Below, one piece after another: positions 11,551 to 25,055 of a stretch of DNA of 64,000 nt (its first letter is position 1; each line of letters opens with the position of its first letter). The DNA comes from Fratercula arctica (taxonomy: Eukaryota > Chordata > Aves > Charadriiformes > Alcidae). Below the pieces are notes generated by a model. The model ran no database searches. It saw nothing but the letters and a program-made list of their open reading frames with translations, and was not told where the DNA came from. The translations under genes and the position numbers were made by a program. The stretch spans positions 40,008,817 through 40,072,816 of the forward strand of contig CANTUZ010000008.1 in the NCBI GenBank assembly GCA_947846985.1, read 5' to 3'.

Positions 11551-14189
11551 GCCTGTAATTGTTTCCCTCTATCCCCCACCGTGCCCCTCCCAACCGCAAG
11601 AAAAAGGTACGCGGCTCCCTGTTTCCGTTTGCTCAGCCTTCCTGGCGTAGATCGGAGAGGTTTGTAACATACTTCTTTTCCCTTGGCTGGCTGTGGGTAG
11701 GTGGTGGTGAGGGACCATGCTCAGCATCTAGCTGACAAGAAGCTGCTGGGGAAAATGTCGTACTCATTCAGGGGCTTCTTGAGACACCTTTACGGAATCC
11801 ACTCTCCAGGAATATCTTGGGTTCTGCTCATTTGTGTTAAAATCTTACCATGATGTGGTTCCTCTTGCAAATTATGCTGGTTTAATGCCTTATTTCCATT
11901 GCCTTCAGCCTTGAAAGAATCACTGCGCTGCTTCTGCAGTGTTTCCATACTGTCGATCGACTACTTATTGTCAATTAACCATTGTTAACATACTCCGCAG
12001 AGCATTCTTCATCCCATTAGGCAATAGTATATGAGTAGCATCTTCTCTGCCCTGTGCAAACCACAGTGGAAGAGGCAGGACACATATTTTATGTCCATTG
12101 CACTGCCAGCACCATTTGTGCCAAACTTTCTAGGCAGGAAAGCAGGAAAGTCAGAATTTCCTCTTGGGTATTGCCAAATGAATGGGTTTTCCCCCACACG
12201 GGACTCTGATAACGTGTTTCTGGTTTGATTTTGCTGGTTTTTGTTTATCCATAACTGCTTGTTGCCTTTTTCACAGCAAACCAAAGGAACTGATAAATTT
12301 TTAATATTGCATTGCTATTTTGGATAATTTCGTATATTCCTTATTCCTACCAACCTTCCCATTAAGTAGCCTTGAAGAAAATAACTTTTGTTAACCATCT
12401 AAAGTCAGTTTCCTAAACTTGTAAAAAGCCTGGCTCTAATCTGACCTGTTAGCTAGATTTGGGTTGTCTCAAATTATGCAGCTCATTTTGGTTATCCAAA
12501 ATTTTGCAGTTGTAATTCTGGGAAGCGAAAGGTGGGCTGGCCTCTAGTGGTGGCAAGAAGTAGTGAATTTAGAAGATAATTTGGTCTTTCCAGACTGCGG
12601 CGTGAGTCAGAACATAACACCTGCATTGGAAGAACCTATTATAATATTTAATGGCTGCTAGTGAGCGCTGTGTTAAATGCTGCTTGAGATTTGGGCAGAA
12701 GCGGATCAGTTGTCTGCCAGGTGCGTTCAGCGGCAGCTCAGACACGAAGGTGGTGTTTTTTATATAGAGAATGTGTCTGTATTGCAGAAATCAGTACTGT
12801 CATCCTCCTTGAAAGGGTTGGCTACAAAATGAAAGGGTTTTGGGGTGGGGAGTGAAAATCAAATTAGTACCTGTCTTAGAGAGGAGGTAGCCCTGGAAGG
12901 GTCAGGCCTGTTTGGCAGGGCAGCGTGTTGAAATGACTGCTGTATTGTGCCAGCTAAATGAGTAACTACTAATGCCACCAGGTTGACGTTTGACACAATA
13001 GCTAAATTCGTATTCCTTCTTTTCACGAAAGTGGAGGAAGAGAAAAATGAGGAAAGAAAAATATATGTACATAAGCACCCTACTGTTTTCTGACTTGGTC
13101 ATGTCAGTTTTTTTCAAGAGCCTCAAACCTTCCCGTCCCTTGGGATGCTGAGGAGCTATGCCAATAGAAAATGGTGGGGATAATGAGAGAGAACTTTGAC
13201 CTGCAGGCTTCAAAGTTCACCATAGCTACCTATTCATCTTACGCTTCTGGAGTATAGCCGTTGAGTGGATGACTAAAATTCTGGCCGACAAATTCAGTGT
13301 TGGCCTCCCCAAAGGGACCCGAGGGAATTTGTCTAGGCATCTCTTGGCTTTTAATGGCAGAATGCCATGCGCGAGGGCTCCCGAAATGTATTCACCAGGA
13401 TACCTGCTGGGCAGCATTACATGCTGCTGCTTTATCTGAGCCTTATCCCGATGAATAGCTGATGATGTTTCACCACTCTCTCTCTGTCAGAAGGTTGCCA
13501 TCGTGCCACAAGTCAGTAGATGACAAAGCTTTAGCTGTGGATGTCCATTTGCTGCTCTTGTATCCCCATCATCATCACTGCCCCTCATTTATGAAAAGAA
13601 GGGGGCAAAAAAAGAAGAAGAAGAAAAAAGCCAAACCCTTTTTTTTTAGGGAAGGGCACTTTTCCCCCCCTTTTATATTTAATCTGTTCTAGATTTGATT
13701 TCAAATAAAAGTACAGTACTGTGGCACCTTAGGGGGGAAGAACAGCTTCTTAAATACATGAGAAGGAAGCTCTGATGCCCAGGTAGGACATGCATGGTGT
13801 GTAAATCCCATGTACCTACACAACAAGGTTGTGTCTGTATTGCTGTATTGCTGCGCTTTAACCTTGCCTCCCATCCTCACTGATCTGGTTTGATAACCCG
13901 CTTTGAGGTGTCTAGGATTGTAGCAGTGATTGGGGGGTGAAATTACCTTTTTCTCCTTGAGAAGTGTGTGGATTCAGCTGGTCCGCTCAGTCCATCTGAC
14001 AGGAGCCGCGGTTTCAAAACTCTTCCTTAAAAATAGTGCTGGCTGGGTGAGCAGCCTACGTGAGCTAGATCAAAGGGAGCATTAGCAATGTTGTTCTATC
14101 CTCAAACAAACTGAACGTATTTCTTAAAAAAGCCCAAAGTTTCAGCCTGGTAAGGAGTCGTATCCAACACTAGGCTAAACTTTGTGCAA

Positions 14190-15209
14190 GAACTTCAACA
14201 CGACGTCCAAGTGGAAACCAGTGACGATTGGCATTCCTCAGGGTTCAGTACTGGGACCAGCGCTGCTTAACGTCTTTGTCAGCAACATGGACAATGGGAT
14301 TGAGTGCACCCTCAGCAAGTTTGCCGGTGACACCAAGCTGGGTGGTGCAGTCAACATGCTGGAGGGAAGGAATGTCATCCAGAGAGACCTGGACAGGCTT
14401 CAGAGGTGGGCCCGTGCCAACCTCGTGAGGTTCAACAAGGCCAAGTGCAAGGTCCTGCACCTGGGTTGGGGCAATCCCAAGCACAAATACAGGTTGGGTG
14501 GAGAATGGATTGAGAGCAGCCCTGAGGAGAAGGACTTGAGGGTGTTGGTGGATGAGAAGCTCAACATGAGCCGGCAATGTGTGCTCACAGCGCAGAAAGC
14601 CCCCCGCACCCTGGGCTGCATCAAAAGAAGCATGGCCAGCAGGTTGAGGGGAGGGGATTCTGCCCCTCTGCTCTGCTCTGGTGAGACCCCACCTGGAGTA
14701 CTGCGGCCAGCTCTGGGGCCCCCAACATAAGGAAAACATGGAGCTGTTGGAACAAGTCCAGAGGAGGGCTACAAAAATGATGAGAGGGCTGGAGGACCTC
14801 TGCTGTGAGGACAGGCTGAGAGAGTTGGGGTTGTTCAGCCTGGAGAAGAGAAGACTCTGGGGAGACCTTACAGTGGCCTTCCAGTACCTGAAGGGGCTGC
14901 AGGAGAGATGGGGAGGGGCTCTTATTCAGGGAGTGTAGCGACAGGACCAAGGAGTAACGGTTTTAAACTGAAAGAGGGGAGATTTAGATTAGATCAGGAA
15001 GAAATTCTTTACTGTGAGGGGGGTGAGCCCCTGGCCCAGGTTGCCCAGAGAAGCTGTGGCTGCCCCATCCCTGGAGGGGTTCAAGGCCAGGTTGGACGGG
15101 GCTTGGAGCAACCTGGTCTGGTGGGAGGTGTCCCTGCCCAGGGCAGGGCGGTGGAACTTAGATGATCTTTAAGGTCCTTTCTAACTCTAACCATTCTATG
15201 GTTCTATGG
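14190..15209 (+). mobile_element. CR1 LINE fragment with decayed reverse transcriptase
   Basis: About 1 kb of CR1 on the plus strand. An open frame (14182-14730) encodes the later part of the reverse transcriptase with [10 protein letters not shown] (from 14236) and the catalytic-box region FAGDTKLGG, where the second position of the usual Asp-Asp pair reads Gly then Asp (14320-14331). The frame shifts near 14680 and continues as [12 protein letters not shown]... to 14938. The copy ends with ATTCTATG and GTTCTATG octamers at 15193-15208. The catalytic change and frameshift show a dead copy. It is the longest CR1 in the window together with the one at 2840. Confidence 0.95.
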
Positions 15210-17164
15210 ACACACCTTCTCTACAAAACAGGCCTAATTCGTGGGCTTGTAAGAGTCTTCAAGACTTAGGGTGGGGGAGACTAGGATTTCAGTTGAGCTT
15301 TCTGGCTTGGCTGTTTCCTGCGGGGAAAGCAGACTTGGTGAGAAAGGGAGGGCTGTTGAAAATGCCCTGTATGTTGGTAGCTGGAAGTGTGGCAGATCCA
15401 TGCACTCTTCTCAGGTCCCGTAACATGCAGCGGTTTTCTTAGAGCTGCAGTCAAAATTTTTGACCATTATTAGTTCTTAAGATTTTCGTGAATAATTTGA
15501 AAAGGGAAAGCGTGCTTGCACGTAAAGTATTCCATCTCTCCTCATTTTTAAGAGAACACGGTGCTGGCTGGGCTCCCTGGCGTCTGTGCGCGTGGCCCGT
15601 CGGCAGCGGGGTTGTCTGGCGGCGGAGCTGGGTGCTGCTCTCTCCGAGGGAGCAGCGCTCGCCTTCATGTTTATGAATAACTGCCTACAGACATCGTTTC
15701 CGTTCAGCCTTATTTCCAGGGTTGCGTTACCTCGGGCTGTTTAATAGCTCCAAAGTGTGTTGTTTGTGTTGCTGTAATAGAAATATTCATGCTCTTATAT
15801 ATTTCTAAAATACCATTGTGTATGTCCTTTTTTTTTTTTTTTTTTTATCCTTGTTTTCCCTTTGAAGGAATGTAAAGCTGTGGATATTGGCTGGCTCTGC
15901 AGGCCCTTCTAGTTGGCCTTTCCTAGGAACAGCTCGAATCAGGCCTCGGTAAATATGTTTTTCAGCTGCCAGAAGGATACGCAGATGTTGCTTTTTCACA
16001 TTAGACGTATCTCTACCTCCTGAAAGAGTAGCCATCAAAGCCAATTCTACAGAGCAAAACTGAGGATTATAGTTTGAGTGGTGATGAAGATAAATCTGTG
16101 TGTTAAGCTTTTATTATAGTTATTGCATCCTTCAATATGCCGAAAACGTTGGTTAAGAAAGAAAAACTGAATGATAAGAACAGTTACATATATATATAAT
16201 TGCTTATTACAGCCGATGAGTTGATGCTGTATTTCTTCCGCTCACCACAACCACACTCTTCCTGGAAGCCTTTTCATCAAAGCCGTGTTCAGAGCAACAT
16301 TCTCCTTTCTGACAGCATTGAGTTACATTTCCCAGAGCTTTCCTTTCTTAATTCTAGCATGTTTTCGCTGTAAATTTGCTCCTAGGATAGAGGATAAACT
16401 GACCTTTTTGGAAAAAATAAGAGTTAATCATGCTGCTGTAACATTTTTTTTTGGTAAAGATACCAAAAATAAAACATAACCTATGATGTTTTAAAAGCAA
16501 AAGAGGCTTTTATAAAGTAGTATAGCTGCAGAGATCACTCATTCACTTCATAGCTTCCTAGAAAACTTCTTTATTATCTTAAAGATGTAATGGAGTGAAG
16601 CTCAGTTTGGGAGAAAAACTCAAAAACAGATGGGGAAAATAGAAGGTAAAATGTGTTCGCAGTCCTTAAGTGAGATCTGTCATTTGGGATAGCTGTCAAG
16701 GCAAATTATTTTCCACCCCCTGGCTTTGTGGCTTTTCAAACTAGAAATACGCTGGCTTGAAAGTGCCATTGCATCTGTTCTGCTTAGCACAGAATCAGGC
16801 TGTGGTTACTGGTGGTCAGCAAGCCGCCCTCTGAAATCCTCCTCCAATGTGGAATCCCAGTCGACGGGGAAGGAGGAGATGAGCCCCAGTAACTTCTTAC
16901 AGTCACTTCTGTGACTTATTACAGATACAGGTCGCCAAACGCACAGACAAGGCGAACAAGAAGCATTTTTTTGTTTCAAGTCTATTCATTTCGGAGGGCA
17001 TGACAAGATTTATCACGTCATTAGCATTGGGATATTGTGACGAACGCGATACTGCTGTTGCAGAGCCGTGCAAACTTGCAGCATGTCTTAAGGAGCAGCA
17101 AACACACATTTCGGTGTCTCGTCTACCCCCTCTTCTAAAAGGCAGGGAAAGTTTTTTGGTATCA

Positions 17165-17310
17165 GAACGAGTTGCAATTTAAATGGCAAAAGCCAGGCTA
17201 TTAATTAATCACGGGTTTTTATAAAATTAGAGCTTCCTGTCCAGCAGGGCTAACTGCTCTGGATATAAATGCTTCATAAATTACTCAGGATGGTAAAACT
17301 CTGATTTGTC
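17165..17310. promoter_or_regulatory. Candidate conserved non-coding element
   Basis: A repeat-free AT-rich block holding TTAATTAA (17211-17218), TATAAAATTAGAG and CTTCATAAATTACTCAGG motifs, with no open frame. Homeodomain-type cores are clustered within about 100 bp. Called on composition and motif density only. Confidence 0.33.
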
Positions 17311-20294
17311 TTCTACAGCGGTTCTAGTTACAAAGTCTGAATGAGAAGTGAAGTGCAGATGGAAGAATTTTCTGAAAATGAGTCATCCATTTAAAAAACG
17401 CAACATTTTGTGAAACTACTGTTGTATTGAAAGTGTTGCCCTAACTTCCTCCCCTGCCCTGCTGATCGAACCGATTAACACCGCAGCATAGAGACCGTCA
17501 GTGCTTTTTATTACTGAAATTTAATGTTCTTGATTCCCAATGTGAATAAAACAGATTCGAGATGACCTTCTTTTTGTCAGGACAGAGTGCTTTAGGGTGA
17601 TCAGTGTTTTCCAGAATGCATTTTCGTTCCTATGTTCTCCTCTGAAAATAACATTTCATTGCTTTTCTTAAGATTAACTATATATTATGAAGCCGGATGA
17701 TATTATGCCCGTGTTTATATGCGAGAGGGGAGGATGGCTAATTTAACAGGAACGTTTGATGAATATATTCCACTGTGGCTCATAACCTGATGGTAGGTTT
17801 GTTGCTGAGGTCCTTCCCGGGAAGATGGAGGGGGGAGAGGAGTTGGAGACTTTTGTTTCTTCTTAGGTGTGCCTGTGGCCCCAAATGGAAACCAATCAAG
17901 GAGCGATTTATGTTCATTAAGTGCTTGTCAAAACTGAAAAATTTTCTAATCAACAGCAATCTAGCTGAGGCCCCTCAATGGCTGGGAGTGTCGCCTCCGC
18001 AGTATCGGCTATTTGCCTGTTACAACTCTAGGCTAGAAATCCGCTGATGATTACATTAGGCTAAGCTGCGAAGTAAATGAACCATGTCTTATTTAGGTGC
18101 AACTAGCTTCAGTGTAGTCCTGCCCCGCAGGGCACTTTATAGCGTTTTATGGCTTTAAAATTAGTGTAGCTTCCCATTTGCTGCAGGGTGCTGCATGTTA
18201 TGCCTTTGAACTCAATAAGCAAAGGGAAGGGGGCCTTTTGTGGTTTGTTTTTTTTCTCCCCCCCACCACCCCACCACCCCTTTTCTTCTTTTTGTAGTTT
18301 AGCAATTTTGTTTTGCATCTTTTCCAGACGGCGTTTTGCAATAAAAATGTCTGACTGCCGTATAAAGGCACAAAAGTCAAGGCTCCATCCATTTACCGGT
18401 CTGCCGGGGGTTTTGGTCTGGTTTGGAGGGAAGGGGATTGGGTTTTATTTTTTCGGAAGCAGTTGTTGCTGAGGGAGAACAATAGGTTTAGTGGGTCCAG
18501 TAGGGTCAGCTCACGAAATTGGAATTGTGTTTCAGAAAATATGCCACCCGCAGTCTTTCAAATGTCATCCAGAGGTGCGACCATAAACTTTCTTCTCCAT
18601 AATAATTTTTATTTCACCTCAGATCAGGAAACGCTGTATGAACCTCAGTAAATTAAGCCTTAGGAGTGTTTTGTCCGATTGAACAGTGGGGAAAAACTGG
18701 CACAAAATGAAGGTGTTTTTCTTGGAGGCTCAGTGTAAATCGGAGGCAGATCTGGGAAGGATCCTGGGCCCAAACCAATTCCTCACGTTGGAAAACCAGG
18801 CTTCATCTGAGAGATTTTAATAGCTCAAGATGAGAAAAAGTGTGACGTTTGTACTTGTGTACCGTTAAAGGCATGGAAAAGGGCATTGTTCTCTCAGATC
18901 TGTCTTGTTTGGTATGTTGTGCATTGGAAAAGGGAGGCAGTGGGAGAGGTACGTGGTGGAAGAAACCCATGGGGTGGCTTTCCAGGAGAGAGATTATTTA
19001 TTTTTTTTGTATGTTAATCTTATGATACATGGCAATCCTGAAATGAGGGGGTTTGATGTGAGCTTTGAGTCCCATTCACCGAGTGCCATGATGTAAAAAA
19101 AAAATAACTCCAGTGAAGGGGCTTTCTGTGCAAGGTCGTTCTATCCGTGGTCCAACTGAGCCCAGCTGCAGGAGACCCCGGTGGTTGTCTTCCACAGTTT
19201 GATCCTTCCATCTCCTTGGTGAGGTTTCTCGGAGAGAAGACTAGGTTGCAGCACTATCCTTTTCACTGCAGTCCCGCGACAAAAGGACAGTCCAAAGCAA
19301 GTTCAATCAGAAAGACTCCGATTCCATCTTCGGTTGCTGCCGGAGCAGACCTTAACTTGCCGGCACAGGCAGGCTGCCCGAACCTGCCCACTCGGGTGCT
19401 CCGGCGTGGTGGAAACCTGGCTGAGTACAGCGGTTCAGCTCTCATTCTTCATGGGCTTGTTTTCTCTTACCTTGGAAAATATTTTGCAATTGCGCAAATC
19501 AAGAGGCAAAAACCTACCTTCAGGACAAAGGGATTTGAATGCAGGCAGCCATATGGAAAAGTATGGGGGATTTAGCTCTCACGGTACTAGCTGATAATTA
19601 TTATATTTGGTAATTTGGCCTTCATATGGATGTTCTTCCTTAATAAGCTGGTAATGAAATCCTATGTTCTTTAAATACAACCTCGGTAGCAGAAAGGCAT
19701 TTCTTTGGGCGTGACAAAGGTCACTGCCTCTTGTAGTAGAGACATTTGAAAATCCTCAAACTCCATAATGTTTTTGATATCCCCAGTGTTACACACCTAA
19801 CATGAGCCATGTCTTTAACTTGAGCATCCTTCTAGGAAGGAACCATGCTGCCACGTGCTCTGTGGTCCTTCAGCGAAGTGTTTGAGATAACTGTGGTGGA
19901 CTTGGATGTTGTGAGTTGGAGTCGCAGCTTCATGGAAGCAGCACCCAGCACGTTCTTCTGCCTTTCCCTCGATCTGACCCATATGTCCTTCCACCCCTGA
20001 AAAAGGGGCCAAGCAGGAGGCAGGGCTAAGCATGGCTGTGGAAGAAGAGGTGTTTGGCTGTTGTCTTCAGTCTTCTCAGTTGGGAGAAAGTAGGCAACTA
20101 GCTGGAGGCATCACGTAGCCTGGGTTGGGCTTGTGGCCCTTGGTGGGGTGTCTTCTCTGGCTTTGAGGGCAATCAGAAGCCATTGTGATGTAGGGCAGCA
20201 AGTTTAACAACTGCTGAGGATCAAAACAAAAGGGGCCCCCCAAAATAGCAGTTTCTTTTTGGTACATCTGTTTAGAAAACAACATCATACTCAT

Positions 20295-20680
20295 TTACTC
20301 AATTTGCATGTCTGAAAGGCTTCTGTTCAGTTAATTGGTTAAATTAATTTCTGCTGCTGTAAACAGAGAGCTGTATTAAGAGCAGAACTAAAGTAATCTT
20401 ACTTTACATTATTCTGTGTCATGGCACATCGTTTCTTTCTTACTCAAGGCAATTCATTTTGTGGTGCTGTCAAATAATATTTCGTGTCATCTTCAGTAAA
20501 TGTAGCTTTTATGATTTTCGCTGATATTTTAACAGTTTATTTAGTCCTCTAGATAATGGTCAATGGCCTTGAGTAGTCAAATTAACACCTCAGCAGCACT
20601 ATATTTGAGCCAACTGCTAACGGTAACCTCAGGATGAAAAGCAATGAGAATCAATATAGCAAGCGTATTTTTAGGGATTA
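20295..20680. promoter_or_regulatory. Candidate conserved non-coding element (CNE cluster, part 1)
   Basis: A repeat-free AT-rich block. It has a POU octamer ATTTGCAT (20302-20309), TTAATTGG (20331), the palindrome AAATTAATTT (20341-20350), and TTTTATGATTT and CAAATAATATTT motifs further on. It has no usable open frame. It forms the left part of a 2.3-kb stretch with several such blocks. Confidence 0.4.
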
Positions 20681-21119
20681 TTGATTGATTGATGCGTTCT
20701 GGCCTTAACTTGAAGAGGCAGCATTGCCCCACAGCTGACTAAGATTAAGTTGCCAGTTACTGATAACTGCAGGCCATTGCCTGCATGGTATTTCATGAGC
20801 TCGGAGATTAGATGGAGACCTTTTATAGTGCTTAGCTGAAGAAACCGTGGCATCGGCGGGGTCTGCAGTGCCCACCCGGCTGCGGGAAAACGCTGCGCTC
20901 TTCCCTGACTCCTTGTCGTGAGGATTGGAGACGACGTCGATTTGATTCAGCGCTGCCCGTTACTCCTGTAGGGATCTGTTTGGGACAACCGAGGCACTAA
21001 TGGCTTGGTTTCCCCCCCACCTCTCCCGCCACCTCGGAAAGCAGCTCCGCGGAAGGTGGGAGCCAGGTTGGACGTTCAGCCGCGCTGCTGTCGGCAGGCT
21101 GGGAGCTGTGGGTCTCCCC

Positions 21120-21310
21120 GCCACAACTCTCAATTGCTAGCAGGTTTCTCTCATTGCACCTCATTTGCATCTGGGACATCAATTAGCATGTTTGTTGAGG
21201 CTAATTGAATGAAACTCAATCATAGCTCTTAATTGCTTGACTATGTGAAAAGAAATCACATTAATGCAGCTAATTAAGTGTATGGCAATAGATGCAACAT
21301 AATTAGGAGT
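21120..21310. promoter_or_regulatory. Candidate enhancer with clustered homeodomain sites (part 2)
   Basis: Homeodomain cores lie at 21181 (AATTAG), 21202 (TAATTG), 21230 (TAATTG), 21260 (ATTAAT), 21271 (TAATTA) and 21300 (TAATTA), with a POU octamer ATTTGCAT at 21163-21170. Six cores in about 125 bp is far above what the local base composition should give. No repeat and no coding frame explain it. It is the best homeodomain-type enhancer candidate in the window. Confidence 0.45.
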
Positions 21311-21349
21311 GAAATGTAAAAAACAAGTGATGGCGAAGGTGCAAGCGCA

Positions 21350-21372
21350 GGGGTGCGGGGGGGCGGGGGGGG
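21350..21372 (+). other. G-quadruplex-capable G runs
   Basis: Runs of 4, 7 and 8 G separated by three and one bases (21350-21353, 21357-21363, 21365-21372) are on the plus strand. The two long runs can each be split, so four G3 tracts are available. It abuts the homeodomain-rich block on its right. Confidence 0.45.
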
Positions 21373-21689
21373 CTGGCTTCTCCTCTTATCCTCACGTTTG
21401 GGGAGGGTTCCCTTTCCTTTACTGCTTGCTTTTTTTTTTTTTTTGCCCCTATGTTGCCGAATGATGAACACGGACAAGTTGAGAAGAAAAATGCAAATGG
21501 GTTTGCAATTACTACTTTTTCAAGCTGTTGAGGGGCAGAAGATGGCACTTCTGGGGTGGCCCACTGTTGAGTGGGCTCTAGGGACTTGTTAAGTGCTGTT
21601 TAGAAGTACTTGGCTTTGAATTACCCTCATGCCTTGTTAAAGGGTTTTTTCCCCTTTTTTCTCGGATCAGCATTTTCTACAACTAACAT

Positions 21690-22260
21690 CTAGGGGAGTT
21701 ATATCTGTAACATTTGCATATCAAAATCAGGCTTGCTGTCTTCTCTTTAACACAGCATATTCCAGATGACAGCGAGACCCTCATCTGTTCTAATCTGATC
21801 AAACCCTCCGTTGCGCTTCTGAAGCCGCGACATTATTTTGTAGTTTTAACTTTTATTCCCCAAGTGCAGATCTGAAGGGGCGCGCGGGGGGGCGGATGCT
21901 CCGCCGACTGGAAACTTGGTGCTTGTCTCCCCTCCTCGGGGAAATGCAGAGATTATCGCTATGCATCTTGCACACAATGAAAGAGGCTTTATTATTTACA
22001 TTTGATATATCCCTATAAATATTTAAGCTGGCATTAATACCTACGTGGCATCTGTTATGTTTGGGCACTTTCGTATAATAACGGTATGGCTGCAGCGTAT
22101 TTATTTCCCGTTTGCCAACATTCACTTGCTCTCTCAAATGGTTTATAGCTCACCTAAGCCTGGTTTACTCTCAATTACAAGGGCTTTAATAGCGCCCTGT
22201 CACATCTCGCAAGTTGGCAAGGTAGCAGGGAAATCGTACACGCTATTCATCTGAAGAATT
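21690..22260. promoter_or_regulatory. Candidate conserved non-coding element (part 3)
   Basis: It begins with an ATTTGCAT octamer in ATTTGCATAT (21712-21721) and carries TTATTATTTACATTTGATATAT-like AT-rich sequence around 21988-22010, CATTAATACC near 22032 and GTATAATAACGG near 22073. A short GC-rich, CpG-containing segment interrupts it at 21875-21945. No repeat and no coding potential were found. Confidence 0.38.
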
Positions 22261-22344
22261 TGGAATAAACACCTCCTCCTCAGATTTAAATGGGAGGACG
22301 CTGGTTGTTGTACGTTAAATAAAACGTGTCTATTAAAAAAAAAA

Positions 22345-22575
22345 AAAAGAGTACATGCTGAGGTTTAGTCACTATCTGATTAAAGCTTCATTTTAGAGCC
22401 CATAAGCAATAAATGCTCAATTATGTTCTGCTTATTGTATTTTAATTTGTGAAGAACTGCCACTGAACAAGAAAGTTATGCCAACTTGATAATTTATGGA
22501 TGAAACTGGTGTGTTCATTCCTATGTAACACCGAGTGAATGAATTTTTATTAATGGATTGCCTTTGCTGCTTTTG
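22345..22575. promoter_or_regulatory. Candidate conserved non-coding element (part 4)
   Basis: A repeat-free AT-rich block with TGATTAAAG, CAATTATG, TATTTTAATTTG, GATAATTTATGG and TTTATTAATGG motifs. It completes the 20.3-22.6 kb cluster. Called on composition and motif density. Confidence 0.38.
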
Positions 22576-24167
22576 GCAGTAGAGCTCTGTGTCCTCACCA
22601 CGTGAATTGTTCAGACCCCCCCCCCCCCTTTTTACTGTTAATAATTTGCAAACAGCTAGGGAAAAATAGACTGGTTCGATGGCTTAGTTTTGGGGGTTTA
22701 TCACAGATTACTGTTAGCTGTGAAGAAATGAATGCTGGCCCGGTAGTAGATTTTTGAGCGAAATATATAGTTTGTATTGTAAAAACTGTCAAAGGTGGAA
22801 GGATTTTTATGAGGGAGCTGGTTGCTCCCCGTATTGTGGCAGCAGTGATGTAGACCTCGGGTATGTTTTTCATCCATTCGGGTATTTCCTTGTAAAATAA
22901 ATGCTCTGGTAGTGTGTAGGTCTATATGCTGCAGATTTGGAACCAACCTAGTTAAATATTGGTAGTTTTTCGTATAACACCTTGTAACCAGGCTAAATCT
23001 TGCCCTGGACGCTTGGGCAACTGGGAGTTATATCTTGGCTGGCGGTCTTTGCTCCTGCAGACGTCCACAGCATCACCCCGGCCCCTCTAAGTTGGTCAAG
23101 TTCTATCTGAAAAGGAATTAGATATTGCGTCCCAGCTGCTCCGCATAGAAGGTGGCTCAAGAATACCATTCCCTTGGTTTCCAGCTTAACTCAACAGCTT
23201 AAGCCCAGATCTCGCCCGATCTTTAGTTCAAATTGCTGTTTTCCTCTTGGTGTACGTATAGCCGGGTGTATTTTTGTGCAGTGCTCTTACCTCTTTTCAC
23301 TCTTTATTTTGCTGTCCTCTGCTACCCACCTTGCATGTCTTCTCATAAAATACAGTCTGTTCATTTCTTTTAGTGTCCTCATAGTTTCAATTATTTTTTT
23401 CTGGCACGCGAGTAACCACAATCATGTATACCAGGAGATGACAACTTTGGTGTTTTGTGTACTGGCTTTAACATTCGCTGTCTCTACTGGAGATATCTCT
23501 TCCGATGTACCCCAGGATTGCAGCCTCAGTGGCTGTCTCGCCTTAATGAGTTGTTATTTGCCCTCTGATAAAGACACCCATGTCCATTTGCTTTTCTGTT
23601 GTCATCTGGAGAAGCCCACAGACAATCTAGGGCATGCCTTTGAAGCTGGAAAGCAGAACCTCAGGAGCCCGTTTTTCCAGAAGCTATTTACAGTTTGAGG
23701 AATTCCTCATAGATTTCACGGGAAGCGGTGGCTTGGCTCCAGCCAGTTGACCGCTCGCTGTCCTTCCACGGCTGACTGGGTTTGTCTGCTCATTTCCTCT
23801 TTGTGGGCTTTCCAAACAAGAATTAGGAAAAGCCTTTTCCACTTCTGGCTTACAGCTTTTAGCGTGTTTACTCTAATCAGACACAATTTGCATAAATTTG
23901 TTTCCTTCTGTGACTGGAGGCTTTCTGTGGCTGGAGGAAGGATCATGTTCTAAGGAAACAACGTTGTAATTGCAGAAACCTTAACCAGTCAGTGGCCTTT
24001 CGTAACTTTTGTGCCAGCTGACCAGTTTCAGCCAAATTTGAGGGAGAAAGAGGTAAATGCATAAAACATTGGCAGAGAGAAGCCATAGGTGCTCATGAGG
24101 GACAGTCAGCCTTGTCTTCTCCTTCTGCTTGGGACCTGCTGCCTGGTGAACTCCTACCCTACTCCTG

Positions 24168-25055
<888 letters not shown>

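Noticed and set aside
14245..14950. Minus-strand open frames across the CR1 copy
   Set aside because: They are antisense shadows of the plus-strand CR1 reverse-transcriptase region.
23174..23698. 174-codon open frame with hydrophobic stretches
   Set aside because: The hydrophobic runs come from T-rich intron sequence. No recognised domain, no splice sites in the right places, and composition typical of non-coding DNA. It is the longest frame not explained by a repeat or exon, but I see no coding signal.
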